From NCBI RefSeq assembly GCF_963678635.1, contig NC_087071.1:31668141-31732140 (forward strand): a DNA stretch of 64,000 bases, read 5' to 3'. Below are positions 19,936-29,023 of the stretch, piece after piece (position 1 is the stretch's first letter; each line of letters opens with the position of its first letter). The DNA comes from Symsagittifera roscoffensis. Lineage: Eukaryota > Xenacoelomorpha > Acoela > Convolutidae. The translations under genes were made by a program, and so were the position numbers. A model generated the notes under the pieces. It saw only the letters and a list, made by a program, of their open reading frames with translations, did no database searches and was not told the origin of the DNA.

Positions 19936-21776
19936 ATGCCTTCCAAGATGGCTTCGTTAGGAGATGACCAGATGGCAGACTTCCGAGACTCGTTTCATTT
20001 ATTCGACAGACTAGGAGATGGGAGAGTAGAGGCGAAAAGTGTGGGCCCGTTAGCCAGGGCACTGGGTTTGAACCCGACAGAGTATGACGTGGATCGGGTG
20101 TCTGGATTCAGACAGGACCCAACAAGACGGATTACGTTTGAGCAGTTTGTGCCCATGTATATGGCTCTGCGGGACAAAGGTTAATTTATTTACTTGGATG
20201 GGCGATTTAATTTGTTTAATCGGGTTTCGAGTTTTTGGATAGAAAATTATTTGAAGCGAGTTTTGTTGCTGTCTTGTTTTTTTTTTCATAACTTCATTTC
20301 TGTAACAAATATGTTTCAACCAATCATTACAAAAGTTAACATGTGCATGATTGGATCGTGTATTACCATGTCAAAATGAAAACAGTGTTTTACTGAGGCA
20401 TTTCAAAAGCTGTTTTAGTATAGGAACTTCAACGGTTCCATTTCAACATTTACCTTTTTTTTCGCAAAATCAGATACCGCAAAAGAACTTCAGATAGGGT
20501 CGAATGTTATACGAGGCCACCTTAAATCCCCATCAGGCGCGATTCAATGGTTGTAAAAAAGGTTTTGTATCGAGAAAAACAGATTTGAAAGTTTTGCTTT
20601 TTAATTCAATTTAGAGCAATTGAAGCGAGCGATTAGATCGAAAATCTTTTAATTAAGTTACAATGAACTTAGTTTCAGTTCTAGAAACTTGTTTTGAAGC
20701 TCCATTCACCTCTTTCCTGGAGCCAAGAATTCAAAATTAATTGAAAAACTGAAGCAGAAGAAAACTTCAAGAAATAATTTGTCTTGTGTTTTCTTTTTGT
20801 TATTACATAACGCTGGTTATTTTACGAAATCGTTTTTAACTCGCGTAAATTAGTCATAGGTGATTCGCCGAATGGTTTCACCTGTCTGCCAAAAGGTTGG
20901 TGGTTCTAGGGCAACTATCATCTGTGTTCTTGGTTTGATACTGAAGCAACCTTTCTCAGCAAAAAAATGAATGTCTTTTACTCAGAGCCAATTCTGTTTT
21001 CCTCTTAGTTTAAAATGTTGTTACGATGCAAGATATCAGGAGCGGATTTAGAGGGGGATGCTTTTTTCAGGATTTCGACCCCCTGCCGACTCAAAGGGTC
21101 CCCCCTTTGTTACTTTTTAGGAAATCCATTTTTGGTCGACCGAACCTAAATTTTTTCTTAAGGCGCCTTGGGCGCCAATATATACTAATTTTGAGGGAGA
21201 GCGCGCGCCAAAAAAAAGCATTTTATTGTCGAAATTTTCCTAAAAGTGCCCAAAAAGGACCGAAACAGCCTCTTTTTAAGTGCTTTAGGAGAGCTCGGAA
21301 AATCAGTTTGGTCGATCTAAAAAGGTCGTAAAAATTTTCAAAATTTTTTTGAAAATCCGCCCCCCCCCCTCGAGAAAATCCTAGATCCGCCCCCTGCAAG
21401 ATATGATGAATAAATGTGTTCACAATTGTTAAGTTGTTCACCATACAACCATACAAAACTTTGTTAGATTATCTCAACTTAAAAATTGAATTTCAAATGT
21501 GTAGGGAGGGGGTGGGGGGAGTGATTGTTCGGAAAAGAGTCGAAAATGTGAATGAATTTAGGTGTCTCGAGTAGCGCCGCCACTGACTTCCACGAGGGCT
21601 TCAAAGTGTTCGACAAGGATGGCAACGGACGTATCTCCAGCATAGAACTGAAACACATCCTGACCAAGTTAGGAGAGCGATTGAGTGAGGAGGAGGCTGA
21701 GAGTATCCTCGGGTCACTGGAGGACAGTGATGGCATGGTCAAGTTCGATGACATGATCAGAACTATTATGTCATAA
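19936..21776 (+). CDS. Essential myosin light chain (MYL1/MYL6-like), two exons
   Basis: Exon 1 is 19936-20179 and exon 2 is 21562-21776, joined across a GT-AG intron (AAAG|GTTAAT ... ATTTAG|GTGTC) that splits a Gly codon. The product is 152 residues, the usual length for a non-muscle or smooth essential light chain. It shows the family's Phe-x-Leu-Phe-Asp-Arg-x-Gly-Asp-Gly opening EF-hand, Ala-Leu-Gly-x-Asn-Pro-Thr, Phe-Glu-Gln-Phe-x-Pro-Met, and a third EF-hand loop (Asp-Lys-Asp-Gly-Asn-Gly) with a complete set of calcium ligands. The other EF-hands are degenerate, as in the family. It binds the lever-arm IQ motif of myosin heavy chain. A decayed duplicate lies at 46-49 kb. Confidence 0.9.
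21037..21396. mobile_element. hAT-type MITE in the myosin light chain intron
   Basis: The 360-bp insert has terminal inverted repeats (CAGGAGCGGATTTAG at the left; the right end read in reverse is CAGGGGGCGGATCTAGG). It is flanked by the 8-bp direct repeat CAAGATAT (21029-21036 and 21397-21404). TIRs beginning CAGGGGCGG and 8-bp target duplications are typical of hAT elements. It encodes nothing. Confidence 0.85.
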
Positions 21777-22370
21777 AATATCTCACTATATTGTCAGAAA
21801 GTAGGATAATGCATGTCATAAGGCAAAAATTGATGCTAATTTGCAATTGTCACAAATCCGAATACATGGATGGCTTAAATGGATTTTATTCACGGATAGC
21901 GGAAATTTGAACGAAAATTAAGATTAATTACGACTCCCCCACCTTTCGATTTTTATATTTTCATTATGTTTTGCGTGTTTTTACTAGCTAAATGGTTGAT
22001 ATTGCGATGTAGAGTATCAACAAATCTCTTCACAGTTGTTACTTTGTTAAACACACGAAGTTTCATAGCTACACGACAACATTAATATTGTGTTTCAAAA
22101 CTGAAATTCAAATGTGAGGGAAAATGCAACAGAGCCTTTACAAACAAAATCAAATTGAACGCGGAGTTACCGAGTAGCGAACGCTTAGATTGTTAGGGTT
22201 AGGGTTAGTGGCCTAGCCAGCACAATTTTTGAGTAGGGCCATTTTCAGAAATTGACTTGAGCCAAAATTTTTCCTTCTCATTTTTGATCTCGGAGATTGA
22301 TAGCATATTTTTCCTCTCATAAATTGATTCAGAAATTGACTTTGAGTTTTGAGGTCGCGTTAGGGTTAGG
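21777..22370. other. 3' flank of the myosin gene with interstitial TTAGGG repeats
   Basis: Short TTAGGG tracts occur near 22192-22208 and 22358-22370, separated by a ~165-bp AT-rich segment. The whole stretch is repeated at 49.2-49.7 kb. The second tract abuts the left edge of SET/recombinase repeat unit A. Confidence 0.7.
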
Positions 22371-22381
22371 GTCCTGCTGTA

Positions 22382-22453
22382 GGGGACTTTTCCGTTACTT
22401 ACCACACGGACAAGTCCCCTGAGCCGGGGGATTTAAATAACGGAAAAGTCCCC
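22382..22453. other. 16-bp perfect inverted repeat near the left edge of unit A
   Basis: GGGGACTTTTCCGTTA (22382-22397) and its exact reverse complement (22438-22453) flank 40 bases that contain a smaller TCCCC/GGGGA stem. The same arrangement is at 37364-37435 in unit B. Further single GGAAAAGTCCC words follow to ~22520. A recombinase-binding role is a hypothesis. Confidence 0.6.
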
Positions 22454-22958
22454 CGAAAAAGACCCCGGTACCGGAAAAGTTCCCTAAGCACCCCGAAAAG
22501 TCCCCTTAGTATCGGAAAAGTCCCTTTGATCAATTTTATGTAAAATTAATCCCCAAAAAAAACCAAAACCAACATTAAAGGTTACTTTTTGAGAACAATT
22601 TTACCAAAATATGTGTTAAATTAGTTATATCCTAAATGAACGCAATTTTAATCATTTTTCAAGTTGAAAATTACCCAATTAGCAAAAAAAGCAGAGAAAA
22701 CACGCAAAAGGTTGTCAAATTTACTTCACACAATCACGTCGTATAAATCAATTTCAAGCATGGGTTCAGGCGATGTCCTAGGTTCAAACCTGTTATCAAT
22801 TCACTGCAGTTAAAAAAATAAAATAACAATAATACGCGAAAGGGCACACAAATTATTGCAAAGTCAACAAACAATTTTCAGCCAGTTCGCTTCTGCATCA
22901 AGCAATTAACCATCTATAACAAAGTTTTTTTTCGACTCAAAGTTTTCGGTCACTGGCA

Positions 22959-24335
22959 TTATTCATCGTCACTGACATGCGCTTGTTTCAACCAGAATTT
23001 ATCTGCTCCTTCTGAAGTCCACGTATCGATACGTTCGAATATATCTCGGGCATGATCGAGATCCATTTTGAATCGTATTGGGTTCCGTAAGATAGCACCT
23101 CTTCTACTTGCAAGGTTTCCTCTTTTATCCTTGAGGAAAATTTCCGCCAGATATAGATGAACATCGTATTCATATTTCATCATATTTTTCGCTGTGCTCC
23201 TCTTCTTTCTGTGCACAATGAACTCTGCGATTTCTTCTGCTGTCGGATACCCTTGCAACTTAGCTGTGTGGCTTTTCCCTCTATCTCTTACTTCAACTTG
23301 ATTGTCAATGTTTTTTTCGTCAACCTCGATTTCCTTGCCTTGTTCAGCTTGGTAATCATCGTCGCTTTCCGGGTCTGAATGTGGGTCTCTGTTCTCAATT
23401 TCATTCGAGCTTGCGGCACCTGCATTTGTTAACACTCCTCGGTTCAGATCGCGTGCCAAAAGCAAGCTTGTGAACGCACTGGATTTAAACTGCTTCCGGT
23501 CAATTTCGTAGTTGTTTCTGGCAACCGTAGTGGAATGACCCATTTGTTCGTAAATAGCTTCCATAGCATTTGCATCCTGAAGTGTTAAGGCAAATTGCGT
23601 GCTTATATCCTTTCTGAATTTGTCTCCATTGAAATTCACAGTGGCGTGCTGTTTTTCGGATCATTTCCAATAGTTCTTCATGACGTTTAGGAGTTGTGTC
23701 TGATGGATTCTTCAATGAAAGAGGACAGAATAGGTACTCGTCATGATCATGCTCCAATTTGGTTCTCAGATCTAAATACTTGTCCAGAATGTCTTTAAGC
23801 ATTTGGGTCAGAGTTACTGTTTTTTGCCAGAAAATTTGAAGTTCTTGTGTGTGCGCCCGACTTTTTTTGCAATAAGATTAATCCTTTCTTTGTCCAGAGC
23901 CCATGCGAAGCTCCGCTACTTCAAGAGGGATCAATTTCATGCCATACACCTGGTATTCTTCATCAAAGTACACTCCTTGCAAATAGTTCCTCTTGATTTT
24001 GATGATCGTTCCAGCGCTTAATCCTGAATACATAATCAACAGTGCTTAGAAGTTATATTGCACTACCCGGTAGTCAGATTCCGAAATGCTGTCAATAATT
24101 TTTCCTCCAAATAATCCTGTATTGCACCCGCCCATATCGACAAGGTAGCTCTATCTGGTAACTGTTCTCCTTCGCCATCGATGAAAATATTGTTTCGGAT
24201 CGCTTTTGATCTGTTGAGGGCCTTAATTCTCTTTGCTATCTCTTTCTCAATGACAACTACATCGAGATAGGGGTTTTTGCTGCCGTACTCGATTCTGGTT
24301 AACAAGAATTCAACGAATCTCTGAAGATGTTTCAA
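22959..24335 (-). pseudogene. Copy A, recombinase part, broken
   Basis: The tyrosine-recombinase region is split over frames 24063-24335, an interrupted stretch around 23803-24062, 23500-23802 and 22959-23639. Recognisable parts are the second catalytic Arg (Asp-Lys-Phe-Arg-Lys-Asp), the Met-Gly-His-Ser-Thr-Thr motif with a Tyr nine residues after the His, and an acidic linker with a helical C-terminal domain. In the box I segment (Met-Tyr-Ser-Gly-Leu-Ser-Ala-Gly-Thr-Ile) Ser stands where copy C has Arg. Two frame changes near 23820 and 23890 and stops near 24040-24062 are shared with copy B. Very short introns seem unlikely given stops and lost Arg. Confidence 0.65.
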
Positions 24336-24341
24336 CCAATT

Positions 24342-26270
24342 TTACATCGTGCTGCTTTCGGCTCTCGCCCTTTTATATTGGTTCATCCATTCTGTAGTCA
24401 TGTACACTTTGGTCAAACCTTCCGTTAGCACAAGACAATCCTTGACTCGACTACAAATCAAGTCGACGTTTTCCGGGGTTATAACATCGTGTTCATTTCT
24501 GTGCCTTTCTAATACTGCAGATTTCTTGATTTCTGTCAGATGTAATGCAAAATCAATTTTTACATGGGGAGTTTTGATTTCCTCCTCGGCCAATACTCGC
24601 TTTTCTAACTCCTTTGTTATGTATTCGGGTAGATAAGACAGTGTTCGGACAAGTCTTTGTTCTTTAACATGGTTGTATGTATGATCACCTCTTCTACCAA
24701 ACATGATAAGACAATCTTCATGCAGACAGACGTAATTTTTTTCATTGGTTTTATCTCGCCGATTGCTGTTTTCCAAGAGCATAACCCTGATAATAATGGA
24801 GAGATATTTTTTATCAACGCGGTGCACGTTTTCAAGGTGAGCTCTCAATTTGTTTGGACGACTTAAACCATTACTCTTGCATGCGCTACAATATGTCAAG
24901 GTATCATCAGTTATTTCTCGCACGCTGTATGGGGCACTTGAGGTTGAGACCTGGAGCTGATCAGTGTTTGATGTTGCGCACTTCTCAATTATTTCGACAT
25001 TTGACTTTATTTTTGGAGCTTCACTTTCTCTATCCAATTTTATGATCATATAAAACTCTTCTGACCAAGCGCCGCTTTCTTTTTCGACGTGTTTTCTGAA
25101 CTGTGGATGTTGCGACTGACAACAAAGACCAAGGCATTTTATGCACAAGTAGTACTTGTCAGCACCAGTTTCCCGATAACTGAAAGTTTCGTCCGGGAAA
25201 ACGTCTTTTTTGTGCTCGCACACAAATCTATGGAATGCCATTTCTCTCTCCGATTCCATTGGGTACTTACAAAACAGACAATGCATTTCTGTTTCCCTTT
25301 CGCGATTGGTACTCTGAAAAACAATGGTTTTCTTGTCAATTTTTGCCTCCTTTTGTTTTACTGCAATTTCTACTGCATTGTTAGCTTTTCTTTTACTTGT
25401 AAGAGGCGGGTAGTCAGTTTGTTTGAACCTTGTTGTGAGAAAGATTTCTTTTCGGTCTCCTTCACTGTTGATAATGGAGGGCTTTGGATGCAAAGGTGGA
25501 GGTGACGTCGGCTCATTATCTTGGCAATTTTCATCCGATTCCTTAAACAAATCTTCAGAAGCATCCACCGAATCTTCCTCATCGCTAATGCCAATATTTT
25601 CAGCTTCCATATTTGTTTGAATCTCGTCAAAGCTGTTGTCAGGGCTGTCATCATTCTTTTCACTATTTTTCTGCTGTGAAATCACGGAAATGCTCGAGGC
25701 ATAAGGCAGCGTGGAAGCCGTTACAGACTCGGTTATTTTTTGTTTCCTCCACGGCATGTACTCCCCTTTATAATCGTAATGAATCTCATCCCCAACATCG
25801 ATCTCCCGACAACAAACTATCTGGATATGTTTTCTACCCGAACGATCGGTGTAAATTTTCGTCCTCGCATTTGGTTTCTCATTGTTCGAGTCGTTAATAT
25901 ATCGAGCCAGACAATTTTCATCTTCCGTGGCGTCGATATACAGTTTGTTTTCTTTGTTTACGAAAATATACTCATTGTCTCCAACTTGGTGTTTTTTCAT
26001 ATACTCAGCTTCTGTGAGTCTTTTTCCCCGGTAAAAACCAATTGTTTCATTCACTTGAAACTTCCTTCTTGCAATCAAACCTTTCCCTTTTCCCACTTCA
26101 TCTTCGATTTCCAATGGTATCAAACCTTCCCAATTATCCTTATCCAACCAATCTTCCACCGAGTAATTATCAAATTTTCGCTCCAAATGCATTCGGTCTA
26201 TTCTCTTCATTTTTCTTCCCTGAAGAAAAAAGACCCGATCAATATTTTTAGTTTGGTAAAGTATCTTCAT
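24342..26270 (-). CDS. Copy A, SET domain and zinc fingers (truncated by a stop)
   Basis: Frame from ATG at 26268-26270, 642 residues. The SET domain spans ~52-168, with Gly-Lys-Gly-Leu-Ile-Ala, Arg-Tyr-Ile-Asn-Asp-Ser (the NHS-type cofactor motif with Asp for His) and Tyr-Asp-Tyr-Lys-Gly. The whole resembles KMT5A/SETD8-type lysine methyltransferases. An acidic, proline-rich linker follows, then four Cys2His2-like or Cys2HisCys-like fingers between ~330 and ~520. Compared with copy B, a Gln codon has become TAA at the frame end, separating it from 24063-24335. Product would be a SET-finger protein without recombinase, if expressed. Confidence 0.7.
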   Translation of the reverse strand: MKILYQTKNIDRVFFLQGRKMKRIDRMHLERKFDNYSVEDWLDKDNWEGLIPLEIEDEVGKGKGLIARRKFQVNETIGFYRGKRLTEAEYMKKHQVGDNEYIFVNKENKLYIDATEDENCLARYINDSNNEKPNARTKIYTDRSGRKHIQIVCCREIDVGDEIHYDYKGEYMPWRKQKITESVTASTLPYASSISVISQQKNSEKNDDSPDNSFDEIQTNMEAENIGISDEEDSVDASEDLFKESDENCQDNEPTSPPPLHPKPSIINSEGDRKEIFLTTRFKQTDYPPLTSKRKANNAVEIAVKQKEAKIDKKTIVFQSTNRERETEMHCLFCKYPMESEREMAFHRFVCEHKKDVFPDETFSYRETGADKYYLCIKCLGLCCQSQHPQFRKHVEKESGAWSEEFYMIIKLDRESEAPKIKSNVEIIEKCATSNTDQLQVSTSSAPYSVREITDDTLTYCSACKSNGLSRPNKLRAHLENVHRVDKKYLSIIIRVMLLENSNRRDKTNEKNYVCLHEDCLIMFGRRGDHTYNHVKEQRLVRTLSYLPEYITKELEKRVLAEEEIKTPHVKIDFALHLTEIKKSAVLERHRNEHDVITPENVDLICSRVKDCLVLTEGLTKVYMTTEWMNQYKRARAESSTM

Positions 26271-29023
26271 AGCAAATCTGACATCATATCTACACTCAGA
26301 AACCTGTAAACTAGAACCTACGTGTTCGTAGAACAGAATTCATAGAAGAACCTGGTCATGCGCACAACATACCGGACCCTCACATTGAAAAAATTCTCAG
26401 GTCTAAAATCAACAATTAAGCACTCAATTTGATTTTACGAGAAAAAAACCCAACAACAAAATATCTACACTCAGAAACCTGTAAGCTGATACTTTCTTAA
26501 ATCTTTATTTGTTATCAATTTTTTTTTTCAATTTTTTTTTTTCAATCAATTTTTTTTTGCAAGTTTTGTGGACCTCTAACGAAATTTTTTCTTTTTTGAA
26601 ATTTTTGCTTCTTAAACGTTCAAACGATAGAACGTTGCTATATTGACAACATATCAAAAATTTATAAATTTTTATTGAGTAGTTTTTGAGTTATAGGTCT
26701 TCAAAATTTGACAAAAAGATGACAATTTTCGAAAACTGTTTATTTTGCTACAAATTTGAGGACCTGTAACTTTTTTCTAATAATTGAATTTTGTTGAAAT
26801 TATGTCACAATAGAGCCTTTTTTATGTATAAGAGTTGATATCAAAATCTTTTTGATATCTCAGAAGGTCTTTGAGTTAGAGGTCCTCAAAATTTGCAAAA
26901 AAAACTCAGAAAAAATTGAAAACTGATTTTGTTGCAAGTTTGATGACCTCTAACTTCTTTTCTGATTTTTGAATTGTGCTGAAAATTCGTCACCGCTCAA
27001 AACTGAGATTGGGTAAGATTTGACACAAAAATCATTGAGATATCTTTTTTTTTCAGTGAGTTAGACGTCCTCAAAAATTGCCAAAAAACGATATTTTCGA
27101 TTTTCAGCAAATTTTTGAAAGTGAATTTTGGCTCGAAAAAATCTATTCAGCTGTTTTCCTTATAACCACGTCTAGTACTACATTGTGAAAACACGCACAC
27201 AAATTTTTGTGTCATTTGAAAGAATTTTCGATGAGTTATCAAGCTTCAAAAAAGCTAAAAAAATCGAAAAAATCGATTTTGGTGCAAGTTTGAGGACCTC
27301 TAACTTTTTTTAAAACTTTTGGTTTCCATTGAAACTTCGTCACACTGTTGACCCGGCTATGTTCAACATTTGATATCAAAATTGTTGAGATATCTCAAAT
27401 ATTTGTTGAGTTAGAGGTCCTCAAAAATTGCAAAAAAATCGAGTTTTCGAATTCTGACCAATTTTTGGAAGCAATTTTTAGATCAGATATTACTATTCAG
27501 CTTTTGTTCTTATATTTGAACGTTTTCCAATAGTTGGACAACATGGACACCAATTTTGGTGTTGTTTGAAGCAAAACTCAATGAGTTATGATGCTTCAAA
27601 CTTGTAAAAAAACGCGATTTTGAAAAATCGCGATTTTTTTTAAAAACAAAAAAAAACTTAGCGCTACCCCCCGGAACGTACCGAAACCCTTTTAGATAAC
27701 TAGAACACATCTTAGGCTACGCAGCGGTAAAGACTAGAGCTAAATTGGATAATTTTTCGCTAAGTAATTCAATTTTCCATTTTTGCCTAATAATTCGGCA
27801 CGGTGAACAGTAGGCCTAATGACCTCAAAAATTTTTAATCTGATTCAAAATGTGATTTATGGGGAAAGTGAAACTTGCTTGATATATATACCCCAGAGCT
27901 CAACCGGAACGGGTACGCTAGTAAAATTTAAAAATTTCACTTTTTGAGGGCCAAATTTGATCATCAGAAAATCACTAAAATCAGTTTTTTGACATGAAGA
28001 CGTTATTTTTTTGCCTAAAGTGACAAGACTTGATAACAAGTCTCAGTCTTGTCCTAAGCGTTTAAAGAGTTTTTGGGTCAAAAATTTTGTTTTTTCGCTG
28101 AGATTTTGGGTAAGGAAAGTACCAAATTTTGAAAAAACGCTGTTTCAGACACAAAATGGGCTGATAACTTTTTTTGTGATATAGGTTTTGGCTAAAAAAA
28201 ACAATTCAAATAGTAGCAAATAGCATAGGCCTCACAAGGAAAAAAACTAGAAGATTTAAAAATTTTTAAAAATTGAAAAAAATTTAAATAACTGGAGTAA
28301 AACATCAGCCAAAATTGAGGCTATTATACAAGCATTTGAAAAAATTTAAAATCTCTTTTTCGACGTGAAGACGAAATTTCTAAGAAAAGTTAATGTTGAA
28401 TCGAAGTTGATCCTACTTAAGATCAAGCTTCTGGAAGAAAAATTTTGTCAAATTTCGTTTGGGTTGTTGAGATCTGTCTCCCTGTAGTTGCACTTTTTTG
28501 AAAAAACGCAGTTTTTTACCTGTTTTTCCTCTATAACTTTTTTTTCACTCGTTAAATTTCCCTAATTTTTTCTTTAAAAAATCAGGCTTGATGTGTTATG
28601 TTTAGAAAACATCATTTAGTTCTCTGAAAAAGACTAAAATAATCTAAAATTTTCCATTAAAAAAAAATTACCCATTTTTTTGCTCAATTTTTTCACCCTC
28701 TGATTGCGATAAAAACTAATTTTTCGGTATGAAAATGAGCTTTTAGCGAAAAGTTATTGAAGAATCAACTCTAGTCCTACTTACGAGTCACCTTTTAAAA
28801 ACAAATTTAGATCAAATTTCGAATGCGTTGTTGAGATCTGGCTTCCTGTAGTTGCACTTTTTTGAAAAAACGCAGTTTTTTACCTGTTTTTCCTCTATAA
28901 CTTTTTTTTTTCATTCGCTAAATTTCCCCAACTTTTTCTTTAAAAAATCAGGCTTGATGTGTAATGTTTAGAAAACATCATTTAGTTCTCTGAAAAAGAA
29001 TAAAGTTAGGGCTATAAAACTGC
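26271..29023. repeat. Conserved non-coding block upstream of copy A, with inverted words and ~365-bp subrepeats
   Basis: This block recurs at 41277-44437, 54161-57768 and 60023-62557. It starts with a conserved stretch containing TGGTCATGCGCACAACATAC. It has four to five cycles of GAGGACCTCTAAC alternating with its reverse complement (26.57-27.42 kb), then the CGCGATTTT hairpin (27613-27632), a conserved CTTAGCGCTACCCCC segment, and two copies of a ~365-bp subrepeat (landmark CTGTAGTTGCACTTTTTTGA near 28488 and 28849). Compared with the other copies, A lacks the proline-rich frame seen just upstream of gene C. Confidence 0.8.
27613..27632. other. Conserved CGCGATTTT hairpin, copy A
   Basis: CGCGATTTT-GA-AAAATCGCG, followed by a T-run. 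Present in all four upstream blocks (also 42996-43015, 55794-55813, 61312-61331) with both arms unchanged; only the loop differs (CA in copy C). Confidence 0.7.

Larger units (their letters stand above)
22371..29023 (-). mobile_element. SET-finger-recombinase repeat unit, copy A
   Basis: About 6.7 kb that matches 37353-44437 (copy B) almost throughout and parts of the C and D units. It consists of a ~590-bp left flank, the minus-strand gene (22959-26270) and a ~2.7-kb non-coding upstream block. On the left it begins immediately after a TTAGGG tract, as B does, although the DNA further left differs. On the right it passes into the 532-bp satellite. Whether it is a transposon or a segmental duplicate is not settled by sequence alone. 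Confidence 0.7.

Noticed and set aside
22765-22800. Conserved GATGTCCTAGGTTCAAACCTG word downstream of the SET genes (also near 37745 and 50527), resembling a tRNA B box
   Set aside because: No tRNA cloverleaf, no suitable A box at the right distance and no T-arm pairing; kept only as a conserved word.
23803-24062. Introns to explain the breaks in copies A and B
   Set aside because: No GT-AG pair removes the frame changes and stops in a way that restores the segments seen in copy C, and box I has lost its Arg anyway.
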